Shown here: in pieces, positions 1 to 9,168 of the stretch | Layout of the letters: each line of letters opens with the position of its first letter | Position numbering within the stretch: position 1 is the stretch's first letter | Source of the DNA: Promethearchaeota archaeon Loki_b31 | GTDB lineage: Archaea; Asgardarchaeota; Lokiarchaeia; Sigyniarchaeales; SOKP01 | Assembly (NCBI GenBank): GCA_005222975.1 | Contig: NJBI01000010.1 | Location: forward strand, 19,921-83,920 | Reading direction: 5' to 3' | Length of the DNA stretch: 64,000 nt | Notes under the pieces: model-generated | Database searches by the model: none | Seen by the model: the letters and a program-made list of their open reading frames with translations, nothing else | What the model was told of the DNA's origin: nothing | Program-made: the position numbers and the translations under genes

Positions 1-33
1 TGATAGATAAAATGAGGAAATTTGATAGGATAA

Positions 34-66
34 TTAAAAAATTTTTTATTAGATTAAATATCTAAT
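34..66 (-). terminator. Hairpin plus T-run after rps4
   Basis: On the minus strand, 15 bases past the rps4 stop, two 7-base arms (60-66 and 48-54) can pair around a 5-base loop. They are followed by an A6T6 run and more T-rich sequence. This looks like a terminator or 3'-end signal; it is inferred from structure only. Confidence 0.4.
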
Positions 67-80
67 ATTCCTTAGAATTA

Positions 81-584
81 CTAACTCTTTTCTTTAACTG
101 TTGTTAGAGGGCTACTGGGAGCGTACCCAATGAAATCTTCTTCTTCTCTTTTTACTATGTAAGAAGGGGCGTCAATTTTCTTGCCTAGTACTTGAATGTG
201 GCCGTGAACAATAAATTGTCTCGCTTGATAGATAGTTTTCGCGAACCCTTTCTCAAAGACCATAGTTTGTAGTCGTCTTTTTAATAAGGCCTCTACAGTA
301 AGCGATAACACATCTTCGAATCTTGCTTCTGGACCTACTACGCCGAGCCTGATTAACTTCTTACTTAGCGTATCTTGAACCTCTGCTGCTCTTTCTTTTG
401 ATAATGTTCTAGATTGTCGTGCTATACTTCTCCAATTACCCAGCATGGTACGCATTTTCCAGAACTCTCGTTTATTTCTAAGGCCGTATTTTCCTAGAAA
501 TTCAAGTTCTTCAGCCAACCTTTCTTTTTGAAAGGGATGTTTTGGTTTTTTAAATTTTTTCTTTAAACGTCGTGGATCTCCGAT
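81..584 (-). CDS. rps4: Small-subunit ribosomal protein uS4 (S4), AUC start
   Basis: Binds 16S rRNA early in 30S assembly. The frame continues upstream of the first UUG (518) through the conserved archaeal uS4 N-terminus ([20 protein letters not shown]) and meets an in-frame UGA at 590-588. The only sensible start is AUC at 584-582, giving 167 residues. It is preceded by AGGTGA at 596-591 and a 6-base spacer. The S4 RNA-binding domain lies near residues 103-160 ([18 protein letters not shown]). The gene begins 13 bases after the rps13 stop, the usual archaeal order, so the two are co-transcribed. Identity is certain. The AUC start is an inference from homology and ribosome-site spacing; a UUG start at 518 would delete 22 conserved residues. 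Confidence 0.95.
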   Translation of the reverse strand: MGDPRRLKKKFKKPKHPFQKERLAEELEFLGKYGLRNKREFWKMRTMLGNWRSIARQSRTLSKERAAEVQDTLSKKLIRLGVVGPEARFEDVLSLTVEALLKRRLQTMVFEKGFAKTIYQARQFIVHGHIQVLGKKIDAPSYIVKREEEDFIGYAPSSPLTTVKEKS

Positions 585-597
585 TTTTTGTCACCTT
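582..597 (-). promoter_or_regulatory. Ribosome-binding site that selects an AUC start for rps4
   Basis: AAGGTGA (597-591) matches the anti-Shine-Dalgarno pattern GGAGGTGA and lies 6 bases before AUC (584-582). hdrA in this window uses AGGTGA five bases before a normal AUG. The overlapping GTG at 595-593 is out of frame. Confidence 0.6.
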
Positions 598-1086
598 TTA
601 ATCCCTTTTAATACCTTTTAATCTTCTTCTCAATACGCCGACTACTAGTCCGTGTCGTCCCGTGCTTTTAGTTTTTTGACCTCTTACTTTTAGTCCTTGG
701 TGGTGTCGTACTCCTTTGTAGCTTTTAATCCGCTTCATTCTATCTATATCGCGTCTTACTGACAATTCTAGTCTATTTCCAAAGATGTGTAAATTTTCTC
801 CGGTAACTAAGTCTTTTTTACGATTAACCATCCACGCGGGAATACCATTTGCAATCGGATCTATAATTATTTCTTCAATTCTGTTTAAATCCTTTTCAGG
901 GAGGGCGCCAATTCTTAAGGCAGGGTTTATACTTGCAACCACAATTATTGCTTGAGCGAATCGTCTTCCAATTCCCATTATTTGAGTTAATCCTTGTTCT
1001 ACTTTCGCGTTTCCATCGACTTGACTCCGAAGTTTGCGAAAGAATAATTTTTCCCGAAAGTTGGCAGGTCTTGTAGTTAAGCTCAT
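598..1086 (-). CDS. rps13: Small-subunit ribosomal protein uS13 (S13)
   Basis: Component of the 30S head that contacts tRNA and the 50S subunit. The 162 residues cover the full archaeal length. Visible are the helix-two-turn-helix core with IMGIGRRFAQAI (about residues 36-47), and the C-terminal basic tail with GVRHHQGLKVRGQKTKSTGR (about 125-144). It starts at AUG 1086 and is the first gene of the rps13-rps4 unit. A TATA-like element lies about 90 bases upstream. Nothing about the gene is unusual. Confidence 0.97.
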   Translation of the reverse strand: MSLTTRPANFREKLFFRKLRSQVDGNAKVEQGLTQIMGIGRRFAQAIIVVASINPALRIGALPEKDLNRIEEIIIDPIANGIPAWMVNRKKDLVTGENLHIFGNRLELSVRRDIDRMKRIKSYKGVRHHQGLKVRGQKTKSTGRHGLVVGVLRRRLKGIKRD

Positions 1087-1167
1087 TTTTACTCTAAATT
1101 ATTACTTAATTACTTAATGTAATAATTAACGTTATAATTCTTAATATGAAATTTAATATTAATTTTA

Positions 1168-1182
1168 TGGTTTATAAAGGAA
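1168..1182 (-). promoter_or_regulatory. TATA-like promoter element for rps13-rps4
   Basis: Minus strand reads TTCCTTTATAAACC across this span, a good archaeal BRE/TATA match in the 135-base gap between the frhB-like gene and rps13. It would give a leader of roughly 60 bases. Inferred from sequence only. Confidence 0.4.
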
Positions 1183-1221
1183 GTAGGAATATTTGGGAAA
1201 AATTTTGAGAAAATCTAATAT

Positions 1222-2715
1222 CTAATATTGGGGGTATCTTATTTTCTCATTTTTCTTTTTATCGATATGTTTAGTACATTTGTTTCTTTTGGATTTGGCA
1301 GTCTTTTCGAGAAGAGGTAATCCAGGTTTAGCATCTTTAATCTTCTTTGACTCGATTAAATCGTTTTCGATTAGCCCGCTATATAAATCTTTTCCTATTT
1401 GGGTTCTTATAATAACCGTATTCCAACCTGAGGGAGAACCAATAGAACCAATAGAAATATCCGCTGCTTCTGATGTCAGATCAAAGCAGATATCACAATC
1501 TTCTCTTGCTAAGTGTGTAATCTCTTTAATAGGGACCGTTAATTCATCCCCAGAATTAGTATAAATAAAAAATTTCCCCTTATTTATGTCGGTTTTTCTT
1601 ACGTCCTTTACGTTAACTTTCAAAACCTCGCAGATTTTTAAAAAGGATTCGTACGAGAAGGACTCCATACAGAAGATGCCAATACGAAATTTGATTTGGT
1701 TTAACGCGGGTATATCGATATTATAAATTTTAGATTTTAATAGCCCTTGCATCATGCAAGGAACTCCAACAACTGCTAATTTGGTTGGATTTTTGTTTAA
1801 ATCATTTAACACACTTAAGGTTGGGTTATTTACGTATTTTGTACCGGTAGTTAAAAGAATATCGTCTTTATTTTGAATTACTATCGGTTCAGGCCTCCAC
1901 GGAGTTCCGCTCATTTTTGCGCCTAGTGCTAGATCGATTTGGTTTGTGTCAAAAAGGTAATGTAAGCAAGTACTGGTAATTCCACCATCCTGACATACTT
2001 TAGCAATACTTTCAATTTTAGTTCTTGCGGAATAAACTTCTATGTAATGTCCAATTGTAGAAACGCTTTTAATTTCTGAAGAGTTTTCTTGAGTCATGTT
2101 CAAGATATCTATGGGTAAATACGTACGAGGGCATACAAAATAGCACATTCCACATTTGATACACACATCTTCATCTAATTTACCAAAACCATTATAAATA
2201 TTTAAACAATTTACAGGACAAACGCCGGCGCATAAACCGCACCCAGAGCAGATATTTGATTCAAACACTGCCTTAACTGGTTCGTAAATAGATTTTACTT
2301 CGGAGGGTTTAACAAAACGGCTTTGAATATCGAAATCCTTAAAAACTGTAGCTTTAATTGCGTCATTATTCCCTTCTATCGTATCGTTGATTTTATTGAC
2401 TATTATAAGGTTTTCATTCTTCAATAATTCTAATAAACTAAGAGTTTTTCTGATATCTATGGAGTTTTTTTTGGAAAATTGTTTTATAGAATCAAAATTA
2501 TTGGAATTATGTTGATTTAAATAGTTAAAAAGTCTATATTTCAAATGCTCTTCATCGAACATTTTGAACAACAGTTTATAGTATTGTTTTTCGCTATAGA
2601 TGCCCGCATCTAAGATTTCCTGCTTAGCGTCAATTAACGCGCGGATCCTATATGAGTCTAAAGTAACAGCTACATCTTTTAAGGTTTCCCATGAAATGTT
2701 AGACTCAGAGCTCAT
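1222..2715 (-). CDS. F420 hydrogenase/dehydrogenase beta (FrhB)-like iron-sulfur flavoprotein
   Basis: 497 residues. Residues 1-150 contain a helical, possibly winged-helix region. Around 155-200 is a two-cluster ferredoxin domain (CSGCGLCAGVCPVNCL and CIKCGMCYFVCP). The rest matches the FrhB/FdhB family, which oxidises or reduces coenzyme F420 through FAD and Fe-S; PCMMQGL and EDCDICFDLTSEAADISIGS are typical. It lies downstream of mvhD and hdrA on the same strand, 125 bases after mvhD. It may therefore pass electrons between F420 and the HdrA flavin/Fe-S chain. cofC elsewhere in the window supports F420 use. The physiological partner is inference; no HdrB or HdrC genes are seen here. Confidence 0.85.
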   Translation of the reverse strand: MSSESNISWETLKDVAVTLDSYRIRALIDAKQEILDAGIYSEKQYYKLLFKMFDEEHLKYRLFNYLNQHNSNNFDSIKQFSKKNSIDIRKTLSLLELLKNENLIIVNKINDTIEGNNDAIKATVFKDFDIQSRFVKPSEVKSIYEPVKAVFESNICSGCGLCAGVCPVNCLNIYNGFGKLDEDVCIKCGMCYFVCPRTYLPIDILNMTQENSSEIKSVSTIGHYIEVYSARTKIESIAKVCQDGGITSTCLHYLFDTNQIDLALGAKMSGTPWRPEPIVIQNKDDILLTTGTKYVNNPTLSVLNDLNKNPTKLAVVGVPCMMQGLLKSKIYNIDIPALNQIKFRIGIFCMESFSYESFLKICEVLKVNVKDVRKTDINKGKFFIYTNSGDELTVPIKEITHLAREDCDICFDLTSEAADISIGSIGSPSGWNTVIIRTQIGKDLYSGLIENDLIESKKIKDAKPGLPLLEKTAKSKRNKCTKHIDKKKNEKIRYPQY

Positions 2716-2780
2716 TTTTTTTTTACTAATTTATTCTTTACAATTTATGTTTTTTATTATATGTTTTATATATCATAATT

Positions 2781-2849
2781 CCGAAAACTCATGCTGTGAG
2801 TTAGTTACCTTCTAACTCCTTTTTTTTTAGAAGGGTCATTCTATTTCGG
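2781..2849 (-). other. Candidate SECIS-like structured RNA after mvhD
   Basis: On the minus strand an outer helix CCGAAA (2849-2844) with TTTCGG (2786-2781) encloses the mvhD stop codon region and an inner hairpin GAGTTAG/CTAACTC (2818-2812 with 2804-2798). The inner hairpin has a 7-base loop starting with AA. The internal loops contain AUGA on the 5' side and UGAG on the 3' side. Published work on Lokiarchaeota describes 3' SECIS elements of eukaryote-like form with such features. The match here is partial: the two sides are unequal in length. A competing hairpin, CCTTCT with AGAAGG, is also possible. Confidence 0.35.
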
Positions 2850-3269
2850 GTTAATTTTTAGTTTTGGTAGATGAGGAAGAGCTTCGATTTTGTTGGTGAT
2901 GTCTTCTACTGAGTTAAGGAAATTTTCAACTTCGGCTGCAGAGCAGAAATATTGTTGAATCCTATCTTCAGAAAGGCCTATGTGTTTAAACAACCTCTTT
3001 AAAAATTTGACATGTTCGTATGTATTCAAGTTTCCTTTTCCAAACTCACATTCGCCTTCTTTTCAGGAAATAATAGCTACTCCATCGGCTCCGTTCAAAA
3101 AGCATTCCATTATTAAATGAATTCCAATTCTACCAGTACATCTAACTCTTATTAAATGGAAAGTGCTAGAATACGATTTTCTCATAGTACCTGTTAAATC
3201 TGCTACGGAATACCCTCACTTTTCACATCCAAAAGCAATAATATTTCTTTCTTTTACGCTATTTGACAT
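2841..3269 (-). CDS. mvhD: MvhD/VhuD-type hydrogenase delta subunit, selenoprotein with two Sec
   Basis: The full frame is 142 residues from AUG 3269 if two UGA codons are read through (3218-3216, residue 18; 3065-3063, residue 69). The family carries a 2Fe-2S cluster that passes electrons to HdrA. Its conserved cysteine motifs CxxC-G and G-C-x-x-x-x-C appear here as C15-E-K-U18-G and S-U69-K-E-G-E-C74. Both UGAs therefore fall exactly on ligand cysteines, with downstream homology intact (GKGNLNTYEHVKFLKRLFKH). VhuD is a known selenoprotein in Methanococcus and in Lokiarchaeota. The gene starts 21 bases after hdrA. Without recoding only 17- or 62-residue fragments would be called. Confidence 0.88.
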
Positions 3270-3290
3270 TTATTCTCGCCTATAATCTCT

Positions 3291-5291
3291 TTAATTTTCA
3301 ATTTTGGTTGATATTTTCTTCATAACTTCGATTTCACTGCCCGCGATTCCTTTAATTTCTACCTCAAATTGCTTATTTCTGTAATACTTTAAATCGATAG
3401 CTCTTGCTGGACACGAAGAAACGCACACTCCGCAACCTTTACATTTTAACTCGTCAACAACGGCAATGCCATCTTCAGCTACGATTATTGCTTGATATTC
3501 GCATAATTTTTCGCATCTATGGCATCCCACGCAGAGGAGTTCGTCAACTTCAGCTATAATTAACTCTTGAACGATAGTATCGTAAGAAAGCAATGTAGCA
3601 GCTTTACTTGCAGCGGCTAATGCTGTAGAAACGGAATATGGGATGTTTTTTGGTCCCGCAGCACATCCACATATGTAAATCCCTAATCCCTTAGTTTCTT
3701 GAGGTTTTAAACACCCGTGAATTTCTGAAAGGAATCCATTGGGACCTTTACTAAGCCCCATTACATCAATTATTTTATCTGTACCTTTTGAAGGTATCAT
3801 CCCTGTTGAACACACTACTAAATCAAAATCCAAGTAAGAAACGTCTCCCTCTAAAGAATTGTCGTAAAAGAGTTTCATAGTTCCATCCTCGTTCAGCTTT
3901 ATATCGCCCGGTTTTCCCCTTATGAACATTACGTTCTGTTCTCTTATATTTCTATAATATTGTTCGTTTCCTTTATCTGTGGTTCTAATATCTATATAGA
4001 ATATCGTTATTTCCATATCGGGGTATTCTTGCTTTAACAATTGAGCGTTCTTCAAAGAAACGCTACAACAGACAGCAGAACAATAATTATTTCCTCTTAA
4101 CGTTCGGGACCCAACACATTGGATCATAGCTACTTTTTTAGGCGATTTTCCATCGGATATTCTATATACATGCCCCTCGGTTGGGCCAATTGGACTTAAC
4201 AGCCTTTCTAATTCGATTTGTGTAATGACATCAGGATAAATTCCATACATATACTCTTTACTTTTTAAAATGTTGTATTCGTCCCATCCAGTTGCGACAA
4301 TAACAGCGCCTACCGTAATATCGAGAATTTCAGGTTCTTGATCAAAATCAACCGCTTCACTAGGGCAAGTTCTTTCACAATTTTTACAGTCTATACACAC
4401 ATCCATATCGATTACGGCATACTTTGGCACTGCTTGCGGAAAAGGAATATAAACTGCTCTTCTTTCTCCAAATCCTCGATCAAACTCATTAGGGATCGTA
4501 ATTGGACATTCTATTGTGCATAAACCGCATCCTGTACACTTTTTTTCGTCAACATATCGAGGATTTTTTCTGATTTTTATCTTGAAATTTCCAGTTATGC
4601 CACTAAACTCTATAACATCGCTATAGGTCAGTAAAGTTATATTGGGATGTTTCGAAGCATTTACCATTATTGGGGCCAAAACTCATATTCCACAATCGTC
4701 AGTAGGGAAAATCCTATCGAGCTGTGCCATTTTTCCGCCTATGGTTGGCTCTTTTTCAACCAAATAAACAGATATTCCTTGACTGGCTAAATCTAATGCA
4801 GCATTCATCCCCGCAATTCCAGCACCAATTACTAAAGCTGCTTTAGTTACAGGTATTTCTTTTCGTGGAACAGCTTCTAATTCTCGAGCCCGATTTATTC
4901 CTGCTAATATTAACCTTTTTGCTTTTTTTGTCGCTTTTTCTTTATCGTCTTGATGAACAAAGGAGCAGTGTTCTCTGATATTTACCATTTCAAAATAGTA
5001 GGGACTTAACCCTGCTTCCTGTAATACAGTTCGGTATGTGGGTTCGTGAATCTTAGGAGTGCATGCTGCGACCACTACTCTATTTAAATCTAATTCTAAT
5101 ATATCGCTTTTAATAATTTGTTGCCCCGGATCGCTACAAGTGAAATTATTAACTCTTGCTATGACTACGTTAGGTAAAGGCTCAACAAAGTCTCTTAAAG
5201 CATCGCAATCAACGTGAGCTCCTATATTAACGCCTCATCTACAAATGTAAACTCCTATTCTTAGTTTATCGATGGTCTGTTTATCAGACAT
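3291..5291 (-). CDS. hdrA: Heterodisulfide reductase subunit A (HdrA), selenoprotein with two Sec
   Basis: 666 residues from AUG 5291 (AGGTGA, 5-base spacer) with UGA codons read at residue 19 (5237-5235) and 203 (4685-4683). HdrA is the FAD/Fe-S subunit for flavin-based electron bifurcation. Seen in order: RIGVYICRUGVNIG, where the family has C-H-C-G; ACTPKIHE; the FAD motif VIGAGIAGMNAALDLASQG; PTDDCGIUVLAP, where the second family cysteine is Sec; ferredoxin clusters CTGCGLCTIECP and CIDCKNCERTCP; and C-terminal clusters CVGCHRCEKLCE and CKGCGVCVSSCP. Sequence between and after the UGAs is colinear with HdrA, so these are not frameshifts. Only 21 bases separate it from mvhD, implying co-translation in one message. 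Confidence 0.9.
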
Positions 5292-5446
5292 TTAATTCAC
5301 CTTTAGTTGAAACATCACCGAAAATAGTTATTGTTTATACTTACTTCTTAAAATTTTAATAGAAGTCCCTTTGGTTTAGGAATTTTTGAATTAATATATT
5401 TTTAAGCATTTTTTTAAGCAACCTATAATTCCATTTAGATCTGTAA

Positions 5447-5467
5447 ATTTGCATTCAAAATGCAAAT
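5447..5467. repeat. Perfect inverted repeat upstream of a small ORF
   Basis: ATTTGCATT (5447-5455) and AATGCAAAT (5459-5467) are 9-base arms with a 3-base centre, in the divergent region between hdrA and the small gene at 5483. The symmetric form suits an operator or a small hairpin. The remaining intergenic bases are AT-rich, with no other clear signal. Confidence 0.35.
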
Positions 5468-5482
5468 CTCATTAACTTTTTT

Positions 5483-5692
5483 ATGATAAATTCATTATTT
5501 TCTAATATGGTGGAGCAAGAGGAAGGGAAAAAAGAAGATTTTGCTAAGCAATTTATGGCAGAAGAAGGCTTAAAAGGTAAAGCTAAGAGAATAAAAATCA
5601 TGAACATTATAGATAAAGTTGGATACGACAATAGAAAAATAAGAGTTGCCTTTCTACGCTCAACAATAACTGAAAGAGTTCAGCATGAATGA
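5483..5692 (+). CDS. Small unknown charged protein
   Basis: 69 residues from AUG 5483, or 61 from AUG 5507 (MVEQEEGKKEDFAKQF). I do not recognise it. Composition is coding-like: highly charged and helical, with a possible C-terminal segment DKVGYDNRKIRVAFLRST that could form beta structure. It stands alone in front of serS on the same strand, with an inverted repeat 16 bases upstream. It could be a small regulator or a chance frame; no family evidence. Confidence 0.4.
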   Translation: MINSLFSNMVEQEEGKKEDFAKQFMAEEGLKGKAKRIKIMNIIDKVGYDNRKIRVAFLRSTITERVQHE

Positions 5693-5801
5693 GATTTTTG
5701 ATTATTCTTACAAATATTTATAATTTTCATAAATTAATTTAATGATTATTTATAGAAATTTAATAGAAATTAGAAATTTTAAATTTTAATGGGATTAAAA
5801 C

Positions 5802-7085
5802 TTGCGAGATATTGAAGATTTTAGAAGAAATTTTAAAAAAATCGTTGAATCAGAGAAGAAGAGATTTAACAATCCTGTTAAAGCAGAAAGAGTATTTGAA
5901 TACGATCAAAAGTGGAAAAGCGTCCTACAAGAAATTCAAGACTTAAGAAAACAAATAAACGAACTTACTAGTAAGATTAGCACTTACAAGAAATCGGGCG
6001 ATAACATAAAAGCCGAGAAAGCGATAAAGGAATCAAAGCAAATTAAGGAAAAAATTGACGAGTTGGAAAAGAAGAGAATCGAATTTATCAATAAAAGAGA
6101 AAAATATCGATATTATGTGGGAAACGAACTACACGAATCGGTTCCTATTGGTGAAACGGAAGAGAGCAACGAAATAGTAAGAACCATTGGAGATTTGCCT
6201 AAATTTGATTTTAAACCTTTATCACATGTAGATCTAATTGATGAAATTAATGGAGCAGATACAAAGAAGGCATCTGAAGTGGTGGGGTCAAGGTTTTATT
6301 ACTTAAAAGGGGATATGGTGCTACTTAATTTAGCTCTCATTAGATTTGCTTTAGATAAGTTGATTAGCAAAGGTTATACTCCTTTATGGACCCCCTTCTT
6401 TATAAAGCATGAAGTTATGAAAGCAGCCGCAGAATTGGCAGATTTTGAGGAACAATTATATAAAATACAAGACGAAGATCTCTTTATGATTGCCACATCA
6501 GAACAGACTTTAGCTGCTTATCATTACAATGAGATCATTGATCCTAATTTGTTTCCACTAAAATATGCGGGAGTATCGTCTTGTTTTAGGAGAGAGGCAG
6601 GTTCACATGGAAAAGACACTCTGGGAATATTTCGAGTACATCAATTTGAAAAGGTGGAACAATACGTTTTTTGTAAACCTGATAATTCGTGGAATATCTT
6701 TGAAGAATTAATAACAAACGCAGAAGAGATTTATAAAGAATTAAATATCCCTTATCGAATTGTTAATATCGCCTCTGGCGAATTAAACGATAATGCCGCT
6801 AAAAAGTACGATCTTGAAGCTTGGTTTCCTGCTTCGGAAAAATATCGAGAATTAGTCTCGTGCAGTAATTGTTTAGATTATCAAGCAAGAAAATTAAAAA
6901 TAAGAGTCGGAAAAGTAGGTTCTACTCAAAAGAAAGAAATCGCACACACCCTAAATTCCACTGCGGTCGCTACTGAACGTACAATTTGTTGTATTTTAGA
7001 GAATTATCAAAACAAGGATCGTTCAGTTTCGATCCCGAAAGTTCTTCAAAAATATATGAATGGTAAAAAATTATTAAACTCATAA
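5802..7085 (+). CDS. serS: Seryl-tRNA synthetase
   Basis: Charges tRNA-Ser with serine. 427 residues from UUG 5802, chosen because an in-frame UAA lies 6 bases upstream. Residues about 1-105 form the N-terminal coiled-coil arm that binds the tRNA variable arm. The class II core follows: ATSEQTLAAYH, motif 2 FRREAGSHGKDTLGIFRVHQ, and motif 3 LNSTAVATERTICCILENYQ. This is the common, bacterial-like SerRS type rather than the rare methanogen form. It is followed 25 bases later by a coiled-coil gene on the same strand. A tRNA-Ser(CGA) occurs at 38.8 kb. Confidence 0.96.
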   Translation: MRDIEDFRRNFKKIVESEKKRFNNPVKAERVFEYDQKWKSVLQEIQDLRKQINELTSKISTYKKSGDNIKAEKAIKESKQIKEKIDELEKKRIEFINKREKYRYYVGNELHESVPIGETEESNEIVRTIGDLPKFDFKPLSHVDLIDEINGADTKKASEVVGSRFYYLKGDMVLLNLALIRFALDKLISKGYTPLWTPFFIKHEVMKAAAELADFEEQLYKIQDEDLFMIATSEQTLAAYHYNEIIDPNLFPLKYAGVSSCFRREAGSHGKDTLGIFRVHQFEKVEQYVFCKPDNSWNIFEELITNAEEIYKELNIPYRIVNIASGELNDNAAKKYDLEAWFPASEKYRELVSCSNCLDYQARKLKIRVGKVGSTQKKEIAHTLNSTAVATERTICCILENYQNKDRSVSIPKVLQKYMNGKKLLNS

Positions 7086-7110
7086 AATAAAATTTGTCTA
7101 AAAATTAATA

Positions 7111-8343
7111 ATGATTGAAATTTCATTAGAAGAATTCGAAGTTTTTTATAAGGAAAAGCTTGATTCTCAATTTTATAAAGTTAAAAAAGCTGTTAAAAAG
7201 CAAATTTCTGACGTTCGAGATAACCTAATTGAAATAAAGGTTTGTACAGATCATTTTATTGATGCTGGAAAAGGAAATATAGATGAGAAAGCGGTTAAAT
7301 CGTTACATTTCTTTTCTGACAGAATTAAAAAAGAAATTGATGAAGTTGAAATACCTGAAGAAGATATTACTTACGACAACATGCATAGTTTATTAAACTC
7401 AATCAAGAAACTCTTTACAAGCATCAATGATATAGCAAAAAAATCTTTACCAAGATTCCAGAAACAAGTACAACCAGAAATAAAAGAATTAAGTTATATT
7501 ACGCGGAAATTAGGCACTAAACAAAAAGGTTTGGATGAGTTTCTAAGGAAAAAATACACTGATCTAAAGGAGGCAGAATATTTACTTAAAAAGCTGCCAA
7601 AGTTATTTTCTTTAAGAGATAACATCGAACATGCCAAGTCTGATTTAGATGTGTTTGAAAGGGATTTAGAAGAGAGACAGAAAGAACAAGAAGATTTAAT
7701 CCAAAAGCTATCAATTGTAGAAAAAAACGAACTGTTTGGAGAACAAGAAAAACAAGAAGATAACTTAGCCAAGTTGAGGATGAAAATAAACAACAAATTT
7801 GGTTTTAAAAAAGCTTTAAAAAAGTTAAAATTTGAATTAGAAAAAGAAACTATTCATATTCCTAACATTAACACTTTTTTTCTAAGAGATTTTTTAAAAA
7901 ACCCAATAAATACGTTAGTTAAGGAAAGCAGGGACCTACCAAAATTTTCAAGTTTGCTTATCCAATTACGTCATATTTTAGAGGAAAATAAGCTAAATCT
8001 TAAATCTGAAGTAAAAGATAAAACAATTCACCAAATTAATGCAATCTTTGACGAAAAAACAATTCAAAGCGATATCGATAAAATCAAAGAGACGACTAAC
8101 AAAATTAATGAATTAAAGAAACATATTGACCAAGCAGGTTTAGCGATTAATCGAGAAGATATCAAGAATAAAATTGCTACAAATACAATAAAAATAGAAC
8201 ATTTGGAAAACGATCTCGATAGAAAAAACAAAGATTACCTAAGATATTTATCTTCCTTAAAGAACGAAAGAGAAGAATTTCAAAAATCAGTTAAAAAGAT
8301 TTTAAACGAAGAAGTTAAATTAAATATTACCTTCTCATTTTAA
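7111..8343 (+). CDS. Unknown long coiled-coil protein
   Basis: 410 residues dominated by heptad-like Lys/Glu/Leu helices, with no signal peptide or membrane span. Predicted coils run roughly 130-240 (for example DVFERDLEERQKEQEDLIQKL region) and 300-400. No enzyme motif is visible. It follows serS closely and may share its transcript. Long soluble coiled-coil proteins are common in Asgard genomes; a cytoskeletal or scaffolding role would be speculation. An antisense open frame inside it is a composition artefact. Confidence 0.7.
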   Translation: MIEISLEEFEVFYKEKLDSQFYKVKKAVKKQISDVRDNLIEIKVCTDHFIDAGKGNIDEKAVKSLHFFSDRIKKEIDEVEIPEEDITYDNMHSLLNSIKKLFTSINDIAKKSLPRFQKQVQPEIKELSYITRKLGTKQKGLDEFLRKKYTDLKEAEYLLKKLPKLFSLRDNIEHAKSDLDVFERDLEERQKEQEDLIQKLSIVEKNELFGEQEKQEDNLAKLRMKINNKFGFKKALKKLKFELEKETIHIPNINTFFLRDFLKNPINTLVKESRDLPKFSSLLIQLRHILEENKLNLKSEVKDKTIHQINAIFDEKTIQSDIDKIKETTNKINELKKHIDQAGLAINREDIKNKIATNTIKIEHLENDLDRKNKDYLRYLSSLKNEREEFQKSVKKILNEEVKLNITFSF

Positions 8344-8378
8344 TTTTTTAGATATTTCATAAGTTAATAAAAGCTTTG

Positions 8379-9110
8379 CTAATTGGTTTTAACAATTTTA
8401 AAATCTCGATTATTTCTTTTATTTCTTTTTTGCAAAGTTAATTTTAAATTATTTTTTAGAAACTTATACGTCTCCGTTTCAATTAAATTAAAGATTTTAA
8501 AGTATTCGTGCGCTAATACTAAGTCTTGTTTAATATCGATATCAAAACCCGCCTGAAAAGAATCGTAAATCGCAAATTTCAAGTTTCTTTCTTGAGCGTC
8601 TTTTAGTAACGCGACAAAAGAAGGAACATTCGGATCTGAAAAATGCGTAGGCAAAATATCGGGAGGTTTTCTTCCAAAAATAGAAATACCGGCCGAATGA
8701 ATAGCAGGACATACGACCAGTTGGTTTTTTTTCATTAAATTACTTACTTCAATAAAATTTCTTTCTGATATTAAAATAACATCTAAAAACGTAAAAATCG
8801 TTTCTTTAGCGTTAAATTCTTCAATGGCTACATTATTTAAATCTCTAATAACTTCGTCAAACGATTTTTTTGGTACTGTGAGGTGCTCCTTTATCCCAAC
8901 TAATCCATATTCTTCTGCTAAGTCTAATATTTCACCGCTATTACAATAAACTACTTTTTGGTCAAAGCAATCAACATTAACTACTTTATTTGCTAAGTCT
9001 TTAAACATAGCAATAGTCAATTCTTTGAGTAATTCTTTTGGAAAACAATCTCTAAGACGAGATTTAGTTCTTGACAAAGGGGCGATAGGGATTAAAAGAA
9101 TACTCCTCAT
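8379..9110 (-). CDS. cofC: 2-phospho-L-lactate guanylyltransferase (CofC)
   Basis: Activates 2-phospholactate (or phosphoenolpyruvate) with GTP in coenzyme F420 synthesis. 243 residues, slightly longer than usual because of a basic C-terminal tail after about 215. Family signatures seen: N-terminal LIPIAPLSRTKSRLRD (nucleotide-binding loop), HSAGISIFGRKPPDILPTHF in mid-protein, and GFDIDIKQDL near the end. It starts at AUG 9110. The protein supports F420 use by the FrhB-like gene at 1.2 kb. It converges on the coiled-coil gene (36 bases between stops). Confidence 0.85.
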   Translation of the reverse strand: MRSILLIPIAPLSRTKSRLRDCFPKELLKELTIAMFKDLANKVVNVDCFDQKVVYCNSGEILDLAEEYGLVGIKEHLTVPKKSFDEVIRDLNNVAIEEFNAKETIFTFLDVILISERNFIEVSNLMKKNQLVVCPAIHSAGISIFGRKPPDILPTHFSDPNVPSFVALLKDAQERNLKFAIYDSFQAGFDIDIKQDLVLAHEYFKIFNLIETETYKFLKNNLKLTLQKRNKRNNRDFKIVKTN

Positions 9111-9168
9111 TATGAAATTTAGGTATAGTTAAAATTTAAAATATATTAAAATTAAGATTTTTAAGTTA

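Noticed and set aside
2841..5291. Reading hdrA and mvhD as broken pseudogenes
   Set aside because: All four interruptions are UGA, each replaces a conserved cysteine, and the frame and homology continue undisturbed on both sides.
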